Of a stretch of 64,000 bases of DNA, positions 41,964 to 50,472 are shown piece after piece; within the stretch, counting starts at the first letter, position 1; the number at the start of each line of letters is the position of its first letter. The notes under the pieces are model-generated. The model was not told the DNA's origin and ran no database searches. It was given only the letters and a program-made list of their open reading frames with translations. The stretch spans positions 186,001 to 250,000 of the forward strand of contig NZ_JBEYUH010000001.1 of the NCBI RefSeq assembly GCF_040643435.1. Reading direction: 5' to 3'. This stretch comes from Rhodococcus sp040643435 (GTDB taxonomy: Bacteria; Actinomycetota; Actinomycetes; Mycobacteriales; Mycobacteriaceae). The position numbers and the translations under genes are program-made.

Positions 41964-43634
41964 ATGAAGGTCATGGCACAGCTTGCGATGGTGATGAACC
42001 TCGACAAGTGCATCGGATGCCACACCTGCTCGGTGACCTGCAAGCAGGCATGGACCAATCGGTCGGGAACCGAGTACGTGTGGTTCAACAACGTCGAAAC
42101 ACGACCGGGGCAGGGTTATCCGCGAACCTACGAGGATCAGGAACGTTGGCGTGGTGGGTGGATCCGCGATTCGAAGGGCCGCGTGCGCCTTCGGGACGGC
42201 GGCCGATTCTCGAAGCTCGCCCGCATCTTCGCGAATCCGAAGATGCCCGCTATCGGCGATTACTACGAGCCGTGGACCTACGACTACGACAATCTCATCG
42301 ATGCACCGCTCGGTGACCACATTCCGGTGGCGTCGCCGCGCAGCCTGATCTCCGGTGAGCCGATGAAGGTGCAGTGGTCGGCGAATTGGGACGACAATCT
42401 CGGTGGTTCACCGGCGATCGCGCCCGAGGATCCGATCCTGAAGAAGGTCGGCGAACACGTGAAACTCGAGTTCGAACAGACCTTCATGTTCTACCTGCCG
42501 CGGATCTGCGAGCACTGCCTCAATCCGTCCTGTGTGGCGTCGTGCCCGTCGGGGGCAATGTACAAGCGGGCGGAGGACGGAATCGTACTCGTCGATCAGG
42601 ACCGCTGTCGGGGCTGGCGGATGTGTGTGTCCGGATGTCCCTACAAGAAGGTGTACTTCAATCACAAGACCGGCAAGGCCGAGAAGTGTACGTTCTGCTA
42701 TCCGCGAGTCGAGGTGGGGTTGCCGACGGTGTGCTCGGAGACGTGCGTAGGCAGGCTCAGGTACATCGGCCTCGTGCTCTACGACGCCGATCGAGTCCTC
42801 GAAGCGGCGTCGGTGGAGAACGACACCGATCTGTACGCAGCGCAGCGCAGCGTGCTGCTCGACCCGAGGGACCCCGAGGTGATCGCCGGCGCTCGCGCCG
42901 AGAGCATCTCCGACGAGTGGATCGAGGCAGCCCAGCGCTCACCCGTCTACGACCTGATCAGCACCTACCAGGTGGCTCTGCCTCTGCATCCGGAATACCG
43001 GACGATGCCGATGGTCTGGTACGTGCCGCCGCTCTCGCCGATCGTCGATGCCGTGAGCCGGGAAGGGCATGACGGAGAGGACATCGGCAATCTCTTCGGC
43101 GCCCTCGACGCACTACGCATTCCTGTCGCGTACCTCGCGGAGTTGTTCACCGCCGGAGATACCGCGACGGTCGAGGCCGTGTTGCGCCGACTCGCCGCGA
43201 TGCGCTCGTACATGCGTGACATCAATCTGGGGCGCGAGACCCGCCCCGAGATCCCCGAATCCGTCGGCATGAGCGAAGAGCAGATCTATGCGATGTACCG
43301 GCTCCTCGCGCTCGCCAAGTACGACGAGCGGTACGTCATTCCCACCGCCTATGCCACCGAAGGCCATCGGCTCGAGGAAACCGCGACGGACTGTGCGTTG
43401 TCCTACGAGGGTGGTCCCGGCATGTACGACTCGGGTCCATTCGGTGAGGCAAGTGGTGGCCCGGTCCCGGTGGCGGTCGAAACGTTCCATGCCCTTGCTC
43501 AGCGTCAGACCAGCGAGGGCATGGCGGCGAACGCATCGCACCCCTCGCGGGTGAACCTGCTCAACTGGGACGGCAAAGGAGTGCCGAGCGGCATGTTTCC
43601 AGGCCGCGGCGACGGGAACGGAGACATTCGATGA
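41964..43634 (+). CDS. narH: Respiratory nitrate reductase beta subunit
   Basis: NarH carries electrons from NarI to NarG through four iron-sulphur clusters. The 556-residue protein has CIGCHTCSVTCKQAW near residue 16, CEHCLNPSCVASCPSGAMYK and CRGWRMCVSGCPYKKVYFN. The Trp-containing third group is that of the [3Fe-4S] cluster, and CTFCYPRVEVGLPTVCSETC is the last group. ATG 41964 follows AGGAAGCGAGG. The stop overlaps narJ by 4 nt. Confidence 0.97.
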   Translation: MKVMAQLAMVMNLDKCIGCHTCSVTCKQAWTNRSGTEYVWFNNVETRPGQGYPRTYEDQERWRGGWIRDSKGRVRLRDGGRFSKLARIFANPKMPAIGDYYEPWTYDYDNLIDAPLGDHIPVASPRSLISGEPMKVQWSANWDDNLGGSPAIAPEDPILKKVGEHVKLEFEQTFMFYLPRICEHCLNPSCVASCPSGAMYKRAEDGIVLVDQDRCRGWRMCVSGCPYKKVYFNHKTGKAEKCTFCYPRVEVGLPTVCSETCVGRLRYIGLVLYDADRVLEAASVENDTDLYAAQRSVLLDPRDPEVIAGARAESISDEWIEAAQRSPVYDLISTYQVALPLHPEYRTMPMVWYVPPLSPIVDAVSREGHDGEDIGNLFGALDALRIPVAYLAELFTAGDTATVEAVLRRLAAMRSYMRDINLGRETRPEIPESVGMSEEQIYAMYRLLALAKYDERYVIPTAYATEGHRLEETATDCALSYEGGPGMYDSGPFGEASGGPVPVAVETFHALAQRQTSEGMAANASHPSRVNLLNWDGKGVPSGMFPGRGDGNGDIR

Positions 43635-44314
43635 GATTGCTGCTTCCCCGGCGTGCGGCGTCGGACCGAGCCCTGCAGAACAGGCTCGTCCGTCAAGCCG
43701 CGTCGCTGCTGCTCGCTTATCCCGACGAAGAGCACGAGAAGCGACTCGACGTCGTCGAGCAGTTGCTCGAGCACATCACGGGCCCCGAGAAGGACCTGCT
43801 GGGCGCGGCGGCTCGCGAGCTCGGGGGCGGGGACGGGCTGGGGGTGGCCCAGCAGTACGTCGAGACGTTCGACCTGCGCCGACGGTCGACGATGTATCTG
43901 ACGTACTGGACGGCGGGGGATACCCGTAACCGCGGAGCCGAGATGCACGCCTTCGCGACCGCCTATCGAGACGCAGGAGTCGCGCCCCCTGCTCACGAGG
44001 CACCCGACCATCTCGCTGTGGTCCTCGAGTTCACCGCCAACGTCGATCCGTCGGCCGGGGAGGAACTCCTCACCCGTTATCGGGTGGCGCTCGATGTCCT
44101 CCATGCTTCTCTGCGCGATGCGTTGTCTCCGTACGCGCAGGTCGTCGAAGCGGTCTGCGCGACGCTCCCGCCGGTCACGGACCAGGAGGAACAACGTGCG
44201 CGGCGCCTCGCGCAGGCAGGCCCGCCTCGCGAATCGATCGGTCTCCAGCCGTTCACGCTGACGGTGCCGCCCCGGGCCGAGGGGACGCCGCAGAAAGGAA
44301 CCTCGCAACCATGA
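43631..44314 (+). CDS. narJ: Nitrate reductase assembly chaperone
   Basis: NarJ binds apo-NarG and helps insert the molybdenum cofactor and FS0. The 227-residue protein of the TorD/NarJ helical family has QAASLLLAYPDEEHEKRLDV and the recognisable YVETFDLRRRSTMYLTYWTA, followed by GDTRNRGAEMHAFATAYRDA. The tail is Pro-rich and variable. It overlaps narH and narI by 4 nt each (ATGA), so stoichiometric translation is likely. Confidence 0.94.
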   Translation: MRLLLPRRAASDRALQNRLVRQAASLLLAYPDEEHEKRLDVVEQLLEHITGPEKDLLGAAARELGGGDGLGVAQQYVETFDLRRRSTMYLTYWTAGDTRNRGAEMHAFATAYRDAGVAPPAHEAPDHLAVVLEFTANVDPSAGEELLTRYRVALDVLHASLRDALSPYAQVVEAVCATLPPVTDQEEQRARRLAQAGPPRESIGLQPFTLTVPPRAEGTPQKGTSQP

Positions 44315-45042
44315 GCGCAGGAGACACCTTCTGGGACATCGTGCCCTACGTGACGCTCGCGATCCTGGTGGTGGGTACCTGGTGGCGCTATCGCTACGAC
44401 AAGTTCGGGTGGACCACCAGATCGTCGGAGCTCTACGAATCCCGGTTGCTGCGCATCGCCAGCCCCGTCTTCCATTTCGGGATCCTGGTGGTGGTCGTCG
44501 GGCATGTGATCGGTCTGGTGATCCCGCAGTCCTGGACCGATGCGATAGGTATCAGCGAGCACGGCTATCACGTGCAGGCGATCATCCTGGGAACAATCGC
44601 AGGTGCCTCGACTCTCGTGGGCATCTCACTGCTGATCTACCGCCGCCGCACCAATGGACCGGTCTTCTCCGCCACCACGCTCAACGACAAGGTGATGTAC
44701 ATCGTGCTCGTGGCTGCGATCGTGGTGGGACTGGCGACGACCCTCCTGGGTGTGGGCGCCGTGGGGGAGGAACACAACTACCGGCAGACCGTGTCCCCGT
44801 GGTTCCGGTCGATCTGGGTGCTGCAACCACGCGGGGAGCTCATGGCGGAGGCACCGTTCACCTTCCAGTTGCACACCTTCATCGGTCTCGTACTGTTTGC
44901 CATCTGGCCTTTCACCCGCCTGGTCCATGCGTTCAGTGCGCCGGTGGGCTACCTGTTCCGGCCGTACATCGTCTATCGCAGCCGGGACGAGGCCCCTCCG
45001 GGCCGGCTCGTGGGTTCCGAACCGCGACGGCGAGGATGGTGA
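44311..45042 (+). CDS. narI: Respiratory nitrate reductase gamma subunit (cytochrome b)
   Basis: The 243-residue membrane subunit takes electrons from quinol and holds two b haems. Five hydrophobic segments are visible. The four axial His are His55 and His65 in SPVFHFGILVVVVGHVIGL, and His188 and His206 in QLHTFIGLVLF and TRLVHAFSAP. These match E. coli NarI (56, 66, 187, 205) closely. The last gene of narGHJI; no clear terminator follows before pepR. Confidence 0.96.
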   Translation: MSAGDTFWDIVPYVTLAILVVGTWWRYRYDKFGWTTRSSELYESRLLRIASPVFHFGILVVVVGHVIGLVIPQSWTDAIGISEHGYHVQAIILGTIAGASTLVGISLLIYRRRTNGPVFSATTLNDKVMYIVLVAAIVVGLATTLLGVGAVGEEHNYRQTVSPWFRSIWVLQPRGELMAEAPFTFQLHTFIGLVLFAIWPFTRLVHAFSAPVGYLFRPYIVYRSRDEAPPGRLVGSEPRRRGW

Positions 45043-45140
45043 CCCGGCGCAGCCTGCTGTAGGCCGGCGGTCCCTGGGCCTGGGTGTACTGTGAAATGCT
45101 CCGCGCCCTCCCCAACCTGTCAGGACCACCGAAGATCCCC

Positions 45141-46478
45141 ATGTCTGCCAGCTTCCACCTGAAGAACGACCCTTCGACTCCCGCACCCGCTGCGGATACC
45201 GGGGTCCGTCGCTCGGTCCTTCCCGGGGGCGTGCGGGTCGTCACCGAGCACGTGCCCGGGGTGCGTTCGGCGGCCGTCGGAGTATGGGTCGGCGTCGGAT
45301 CACGCGACGAACAGCCATCGGTCGCCGGTGCAGCCCACTTCCTCGAACACCTGTTGTTCAAGGCCACCCCGACACGCACCGCTCAGGACATCGCCGAGGT
45401 GATGGACGGAATCGGTGGCGAGCTCAACGCCTTCACCAGCAAGGAGCACACCTGCTTCTACGCGCATGTGCTCGACGACGATCTGCCCATAGCCGTCGAG
45501 GTCGTCGCCGATGTGGTCCTGCGCGGCCGGTGCTTGAACGCGGACGTGGACGTGGAACGTCAGGTGGTGCTCGAGGAGATCGCGATGCGGGACGACGATC
45601 CCGAGGATCTGCTCGGCGATTCGCTGCTCACCGCGCTCTACGGAGCTCACCCCATCGGCCGGCCCATCATCGGCTCCGTCGAGTCGATCGAGTCGATGAC
45701 CCGCACTCAACTGCACTCCTTCCACGTGCGCCGCTACACCCCGCCCCGGATGGTCGTCGCGGTCGCCGGCAACGTCGACCACGCGCACACCGTCGAACTC
45801 GTCCGGCGCGCCTTCGCAGGCCATCTCGACAATGCAGCAGATCCCGCGCCCTGCCGAGGGGGGAATCTCGCACTCCGGACCGCGCCGACGATGAGCATCG
45901 TCGAACGCGACAACGAGCAGGCGCACCTCACCCTCGGGGTGCGATCCTTCGGTCGCCACGATGGTCGCCGCTGGGCGCTGTCGGTGCTCAACGCGGTCGT
46001 CGGCGGCGGGCTGAGTTCGCGCCTGTTCCAAGAGGTGCGGGAGAAGCGTGGGCTGGCGTACTCGGTCTACTCGGGTACCGACACCTTTGCCGATACCGGT
46101 GCGTTCTCGGTCTACGCAGGTTGTCAGCCCGAGAATCTCGGCGAAGTCGCCGCAGTCGTTCGGGAGGTTCTCACCGACGTCGCCGAACACGGCATCACCG
46201 ACGCGGAATGCGCCCGCGCGAAGGGATCGCTCCGCGGCGGTCTCGTTCTCGGTCTCGAGGACACCGGAGCGCGAATGCATCGGATCGGCCGCAGCGAACT
46301 CAGTTACGGCCGGCACTGGAGCGTCACCGAGACGCTGGAACGGATCGCATCCGTGTCCACCGAGGAGGTGCGCGCCGTCGCCGCCGACCTGCTGCATCGG
46401 CCGTTCGCGGTAGCGGTCGCCGGGCCTTATCGGCGTGCGCGGGACCTTCCGGCGTCGGTCCGCGAACTCATGTCCTGA
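45141..46478 (+). CDS. pepR: M16-family zinc metalloprotease (PepR / processing peptidase type)
   Basis: The 445-residue protein has the inverted zinc motif HFLEH (66-70) with the distal zinc-ligand Glu in VVLEEIAMRDDDPED. The R/Y-pair segment is GGGLSSRLFQEVREKRGLAY. It has both M16 domains. In M. tuberculosis the orthologue Rv2782c follows gpsI directly, whereas here the nar module lies between. ATG 45141 is chosen; ATG 45096 lies too close to a possible -10 (TACTGT 45087-45092). Confidence 0.92.
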   Translation: MSASFHLKNDPSTPAPAADTGVRRSVLPGGVRVVTEHVPGVRSAAVGVWVGVGSRDEQPSVAGAAHFLEHLLFKATPTRTAQDIAEVMDGIGGELNAFTSKEHTCFYAHVLDDDLPIAVEVVADVVLRGRCLNADVDVERQVVLEEIAMRDDDPEDLLGDSLLTALYGAHPIGRPIIGSVESIESMTRTQLHSFHVRRYTPPRMVVAVAGNVDHAHTVELVRRAFAGHLDNAADPAPCRGGNLALRTAPTMSIVERDNEQAHLTLGVRSFGRHDGRRWALSVLNAVVGGGLSSRLFQEVREKRGLAYSVYSGTDTFADTGAFSVYAGCQPENLGEVAAVVREVLTDVAEHGITDAECARAKGSLRGGLVLGLEDTGARMHRIGRSELSYGRHWSVTETLERIASVSTEEVRAVAADLLHRPFAVAVAGPYRRARDLPASVRELMS

Positions 46479-46643
46479 GGCATCCGCAGCTCGGCAAGCC
46501 GACTCTGTCACAGCTCTACACGTCGGCCGGCTCTTCCCGCGGCCCGGTGGCCCGTGCGTACGAACCGGTTAGGCATACTCGCCCCGCTCGGGGCGCCCAC
46601 CGGTGGTTGCGTAGGATCTCCGGGAAGACTGCAACGAAAGGGC

Positions 46644-47411
46644 GTGACGACGCAAGTGGATGCAATCAAGGTTCGGGTGGGTGTGCTCGGTGCTGCGGGC
46701 AAGGTCGGTCAGGCGATCTGTGCCGCTGTCGAAGCCGCCCCCGACCTCGAGCTCGTCGCCGCCGTCGACAAGGGTGACAGCCTCGACACCTTCGTGAGCT
46801 CGCGGACCGAGGTGGTCGTCGACTTCACCCATCCTGATGTGGTGATGGACAACCTGCGCTTCCTCGTGGAGAACGGCATCCACGCCGTGGTCGGTACCAC
46901 CGGCTTCGACGACGAGCGTCTCGACCGGGTGCGGGGCTGGCTCGCCGACCGGCCCGAGGTGGGCGTGCTCATCGCGCCGAACTTCGCGATCGGTGCGGTG
47001 CTGTCGATGCGCTTCGCGCAGGCCGCCGCGCGGTTCTTCGATTCGGTCGAGGTCATCGAGCTGCACCACCCGAACAAGGCGGACGCGCCGTCCGGCACCG
47101 CGTACCGCACCGCTCGCCTGATCGCGCAGGCGCGTGCCGAGGCCGGGGTGGCTCCGAGCCCGGATGCGACCACCACCGAACTCGAGGGCGCGCGCGGCGC
47201 CGATGTCGACGGCGTCCGGGTGCACTCCGTGCGCCTCGCCGGCCTCGTCGCCCACCAGGAGGTGCTGCTCGGCACACAGGGCGAGACCCTCACCATCCGC
47301 CACGACTCGATCGACCGTTCTTCCTTCGCTCCCGGCGTGCTGCTCGGCGTGCGGGAGATCGGTGCACGACCGGGGCTCACCGTCGGTATCGACCCTCTCC
47401 TCGACCTGTGA
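46644..47411 (+). CDS. dapB: 4-hydroxy-tetrahydrodipicolinate reductase
   Basis: DapB acts in lysine and diaminopimelate synthesis using NAD(P)H. The 255-residue protein has the Rossmann start VRVGVLGAAGKVGQAICAAV, VVDFTHPDVVMDN and VGTTGFDDERL. It also has the catalytic stretch VIELHHPNKADAPSGTA (His pair and Lys). GTG 46644 is chosen; GTG 46656 four codons later is also plausible. It pairs functionally with dapA at 50473. Its stop overlaps the next gene (GTGA). Confidence 0.95.
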   Translation: MTTQVDAIKVRVGVLGAAGKVGQAICAAVEAAPDLELVAAVDKGDSLDTFVSSRTEVVVDFTHPDVVMDNLRFLVENGIHAVVGTTGFDDERLDRVRGWLADRPEVGVLIAPNFAIGAVLSMRFAQAAARFFDSVEVIELHHPNKADAPSGTAYRTARLIAQARAEAGVAPSPDATTTELEGARGADVDGVRVHSVRLAGLVAHQEVLLGTQGETLTIRHDSIDRSSFAPGVLLGVREIGARPGLTVGIDPLLDL

Positions 47412-47887
47412 AGATCGGCATGTTGAAAGTCCTCGCGCCCATCGCGTTCATCGTGGTGGCGCTGGGGTTCTACTTCGTTCTGCTCGGTTCGACCGGTCTC
47501 GAACTCGTCCGGTCCGGTGAGGTCGCGGCGATCGGTCTGGGAATCGGCATCCTCATCCTGCCCGTCGTGGGCGCGTGGATCGTCTACGCGACCATCCGGG
47601 CAGGTCTGCAGCATCAGCACCTCGCCCGGCGTATCCACGACGAAGGACTCGAACTCGACGTCGACGATATGCCGCGCATGCCCTCGGGGCGGATCGACCG
47701 GGACGCCGCCGACGAACTCTTCGCCACCGTGAAGCAGGAGTGGGAAGCGGACCCCGACAACTGGCGCAACTCCTACCGGCTCGCGCGCGCCTACGACTAT
47801 GCCGGGGACCGGAGCCGGGCGCGCGAGACGATGCGGCGGGCTGTCGCGCTCGAAAAGCTCGAACGGGACGGGCGCTCCGGTTCCTGA
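47408..47887 (+). CDS. Conserved membrane protein with TPR-like tail, unknown function
   Basis: The 159-residue protein has two N-terminal transmembrane segments (LAPIAFIVVALGFYFVLLGS and IGLGIGILILPVVGAWIVYA). A cytoplasmic part follows, with NWRNSYRLARAYDYAGDRSR and ARETMRRAVALEKLE, which reads like a single tetratricopeptide helix pair. It overlaps dapB by 4 nt, as Rv2772c follows dapB in M. tuberculosis. Role unknown. Confidence 0.8.
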   Translation: MKIGMLKVLAPIAFIVVALGFYFVLLGSTGLELVRSGEVAAIGLGIGILILPVVGAWIVYATIRAGLQHQHLARRIHDEGLELDVDDMPRMPSGRIDRDAADELFATVKQEWEADPDNWRNSYRLARAYDYAGDRSRARETMRRAVALEKLERDGRSGS

Positions 47888-47935
47888 GCCGCGAGCGACT
47901 TTGACAACCTTTCGCCGGTACCGCAGCCTGCAGGT

Positions 47936-48439
47936 GTGACAGACGAGGCGCAGCACGAGACGTCCGACCGGCCGGAGGGATCCCGCACGGTGCTGGTGGT
48001 GCACCACACGCCGTCGCCCTCCACCCGCGAGATCCTCGAGGCGGTGCTGGCCGGTGCGCAGGATCCGGAGATCACGGGTGTCACCGTCCGGGTGGTGCCC
48101 GCATTGGGCGCCACGATCCCCGATGTGCTCTCCGCCGACGGTTTCCTGTTCGGGACCACCGCCAATTTCGGCTACATGTCGGGAGCGCTCAAGCACTTCT
48201 TCGACACCGTCTACTATCCGTGCCTCGATGCGGTGGCCGGTCGCCCCTACGGGCTGTGGGTGCACGGGAACAACGACACCGCCGGTGCGGTGGCCTCCGT
48301 TCGCCGCCTGGTCACCGGGATGGGTCTCGTACAGGCCGCAGCCGATCTGGAGATCACGGGCCCGGTCGACGCGAAGGTGCGCGAACAGTGCTACGAACTC
48401 GGCGCCGTCCTTGCGGCGACCGCGGCCGGTGAGATCTGA
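47936..48439 (+). CDS. Flavodoxin-fold / NADPH-dependent FMN reductase-like protein
   Basis: The 167-residue protein has the flavodoxin phosphate loop VLVVHHTPSPSTREILEAVL, then ADGFLFGTTANFGYMSGALK and HFFDTVYYPCLDAVAGRPYG. The G-T-x-x-N-F-G-Y-M-S-G stretch binds FMN in this NAD(P)H oxidoreductase family. By position it corresponds to Rv2771c. The electron partner is unknown. Confidence 0.85.
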   Translation: MTDEAQHETSDRPEGSRTVLVVHHTPSPSTREILEAVLAGAQDPEITGVTVRVVPALGATIPDVLSADGFLFGTTANFGYMSGALKHFFDTVYYPCLDAVAGRPYGLWVHGNNDTAGAVASVRRLVTGMGLVQAAADLEITGPVDAKVREQCYELGAVLAATAAGEI

Positions 48440-48457
48440 CGATCTGAGATCTGACGA

Positions 48458-48898
48458 TCAGCGGAAATTCTTCTCCGTGAACGACTTCAGGCCTTTCCCC
48501 GCGGTTTCCAGTGCCATCTTCTCGGCCCGCCGGACGAGGAACCCGGGAACGGGGATCTTCGGGTCGATGGTCAGCGAGAACTCGACAGCCGTGCCGGGTC
48601 CCTTCGCGGCGAGAGTGTAGGCGCCGTCCTGCTGTCGCTGCTGGCTGCTCTCTACCAGGGTCCACGACATCGACTCGTCCCCGTTCCAGGAGTACTCGAC
48701 GACCTGCTCGTCGGTGATGCCGACGATCGAGACGGTCATCCGCACGCGATGCGGACGACCGTCCGGATGAGTGGACTCGACGGTGACGGACTTGTGGGTC
48801 GACGACCATTCCGGCAGGCGTTCGACCGCAGCGAGCGCTGCCATCACCTGCTCGGGGGTCGCGTCGATGTCGAAACTCCTGGTACTGCTGACCGCCAT
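48458..48898 (-). CDS. SRPBCC / START-like domain protein
   Basis: The 146-residue protein has the polyketide-cyclase/SRPBCC layout: SSTRSFDIDATPEQVMAALA, VERLPEWSSTHKSVTVEST and a beta sheet. A long C-terminal helix holds LVRRAEKMALETAGKGLKSF. Such proteins bind lipids or aromatic ligands in a hydrophobic cavity. It converges with the flavodoxin-like gene. Ligand unknown. Confidence 0.85.
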   Translation of the reverse strand: MAVSSTRSFDIDATPEQVMAALAAVERLPEWSSTHKSVTVESTHPDGRPHRVRMTVSIVGITDEQVVEYSWNGDESMSWTLVESSQQRQQDGAYTLAAKGPGTAVEFSLTIDPKIPVPGFLVRRAEKMALETAGKGLKSFTEKNFR

Positions 48899-48956
48899 GC
48901 GACCTCCGTCTCGCCCGAAATGTGTGCCTCGGCACTCTATCGTGAGGTGAGTTGCC

Positions 48957-49514
48957 TCACGCGTCGTCGCGCGGATCCGTGTCGGATCCCGCCGCATCGT
49001 CCTGATCCGACGGCTGCTCGGTGGGGGCCGGCGGGGACGGTTTCGCCCAACCGCCCTGCCGTCGCCATTCGTCGGCCCGGCGCTGGTAACGCATCTGCTC
49101 GCGCAGCGCGCCCTGCACGGCCTGCGCCATCCAGGAGTTGAGCGACAGGCCGCTCTGCTGTGCCGCTTCCTCCGCCTTGGTCTTGATCTGTTCGACGAGG
49201 CGCAGCGTGACCCGGCTGATGTCGCCGGTCATCTCCTCGAAGGAGGGTGTCGGATCCTCGTGCGGTGGAGCGGGCTCGCTGTGCACGACGAGGACGGCGT
49301 CGGTGCCGTCGAGGCGCACCGTGACGGTGCGGTCCCCGAGTTCCTCACTGACCTCGTTGGCCATGTCCGACAGGGCGGCCAGAACCGCGAGTCGGACGGG
49401 TGCGGCGATTGCCGTCGCCAAGGCCGCAGCGGTTCGGCGGGTCTGCTCGTCACCGAGTTCGGCTGCGGCGATCACGGAGTCGATGATCGCCGACGTGTAC
49501 TTGTCGATATCCAT
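48957..49514 (-). CDS. Ribbon-helix-helix (HicB/Arc-like) protein, probable autoregulator
   Basis: The 185-residue protein is of unknown function. Residues ~1-60 are helical (AIIDSVIAAAELGDEQTRRT), and ~62-80 form a beta strand region (RTVTVRLDGTDAVLVVHSE). Residues ~100-140 read ISRVTLRLVEQIKTKAEEAA then LSLNSWMAQAVQGALREQ, the pattern of a ribbon-helix-helix DNA-binding domain. The tail is Pro/Asp-rich. A highly symmetric repeat array overlaps its promoter, which suggests it regulates itself. No toxin partner is seen beside it. Confidence 0.7.
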   Translation of the reverse strand: MDIDKYTSAIIDSVIAAAELGDEQTRRTAAALATAIAAPVRLAVLAALSDMANEVSEELGDRTVTVRLDGTDAVLVVHSEPAPPHEDPTPSFEEMTGDISRVTLRLVEQIKTKAEEAAQQSGLSLNSWMAQAVQGALREQMRYQRRADEWRRQGGWAKPSPPAPTEQPSDQDDAAGSDTDPRDDA

Positions 49515-49567
49515 GATGTCAGTGTGACGCCGAGTATGGCGTCATGCAAGGCGTCACTGTGATGTCA
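49514..49567 (-). promoter_or_regulatory. Symmetric operator array of the ribbon-helix-helix gene
   Basis: TGATGTCA at 49514-49521 and again at 49560-49567 flank TGACGCC (49525-49531), GGCGTCA (49538-49544) and GGCGTCA (49550-49556). The central inverted repeat TGACGCC-6 nt-GGCGTCA brackets a reverse-strand -10 CATACT (49538-49533). This looks like a multi-dimer operator. Confidence 0.6.
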
Positions 49568-49656
49568 TGGTTCCGCCGGGGCCGGGTCGCGTTACTGTGC
49601 GGACAGAACGACACGCGCCACCGAGCGCGCACAACGATCGAGGTGAGGAGGAGGCG

Positions 49657-50412
49657 ATGGTGCCCGAACCCGCCTGCCCCAAGGTCCGGCTCGTCGCTAC
49701 GACGGAGTTCCACCTCCCCGAGGACGTCGACTGGGGTACCGACGCCGACGGTGGCGAAGCGCTGATCGAGTTCGCGGGCCGCGCGTGCTACCAGAGCTGG
49801 GACAAGCCCAATCCCAGAACTGCGACGAATGCCGGCTACCTCCGGCATCTGCTCACCGTCGGCTACCTGTCGGCGCTCGAGCACGCGACAGCGACCTTCT
49901 ACATCACCGGCATCTCGCGCTCGTGCACGCACGAACTGATCAGGCACCGGCATTTCTCCTTCTCCCAGCTCTCTCAACGGTTCGTCGCCGACGGAGACGT
50001 ACCGGTGGTGGTCCCACCGGCGATCGAGGGAGACCCCGAACTCGAGAGCCTGTTCTTCGCCGCTGCGGAGCGCAGCCGCGAGGCGTATGTGGAACTGCTG
50101 GCAGCCTTGGACGAGAAGATGTCGCATCTACCTGCTGGGCCCCTGCGGGCGAAGCAGGTCAGGGAGGCTGCCCGGTCGGTTCTCCCCAACGCCACCGAGA
50201 CCCGCATCGTGGTCACCGGTAACTACCGATCGTGGCGGCACTTCGTGGCCATGCGAGCGACCGAACACGCCGACGTCGAAATCCGGCGTCTCGCCGTCGA
50301 ATGTGTGCGGCGGCTCGCGGAGGCTGCACCGAACGCCTTCTCCGACTTCGTCATCAGCACGCTGCCGGATGGCAGCGAAGTCGCTGTTCCCACTCTCGCG
50401 ACCGATCTGTGA
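49657..50412 (+). CDS. thyX: Flavin-dependent thymidylate synthase
   Basis: ThyX makes dTMP from dUMP with FAD, methylene-tetrahydrofolate and NADPH. The 251-residue protein has the ThyX motif RHRHFSFSQLSQR (96-108), plus ELIRHR and ATETRIVVTGNYRSWRHFVA. AGGAGGAGG lies 4-5 nt before ATG 49657, so the longer upstream frame is not used. Gene order thyX-dapA-rnj is the same as Rv2754c-Rv2752c. Confidence 0.96.
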   Translation: MVPEPACPKVRLVATTEFHLPEDVDWGTDADGGEALIEFAGRACYQSWDKPNPRTATNAGYLRHLLTVGYLSALEHATATFYITGISRSCTHELIRHRHFSFSQLSQRFVADGDVPVVVPPAIEGDPELESLFFAAAERSREAYVELLAALDEKMSHLPAGPLRAKQVREAARSVLPNATETRIVVTGNYRSWRHFVAMRATEHADVEIRRLAVECVRRLAEAAPNAFSDFVISTLPDGSEVAVPTLATDL

Positions 50413-50459
50413 TCCGTCTGAGGGGGGCGGGCGTGTGTCGAGGCGCCCAGGCCACGCGG

Positions 50460-50465
50460 TAGCCT
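50460..50465 (+). promoter_or_regulatory. -10 TAGCCT of dapA, leaderless
   Basis: TAGCCT ends 7 nt before ATG 50473, giving a probable leaderless transcript. Confidence 0.5.
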
Positions 50466-50472
50466 TCTGACC

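Noticed and set aside
36956..45042. nar module as recent foreign DNA
   Set aside because: No integrase, IS, tRNA or direct repeats flank it, and base composition resembles the surroundings. The insertion is reported, but a recent transfer is not claimed.
48957..49514. Ribbon-helix-helix gene as the antitoxin of a toxin-antitoxin pair
   Set aside because: The neighbours are an SRPBCC protein and thyX; no HicA, RelE or similar small toxin is visible, and the protein is long for an antitoxin.
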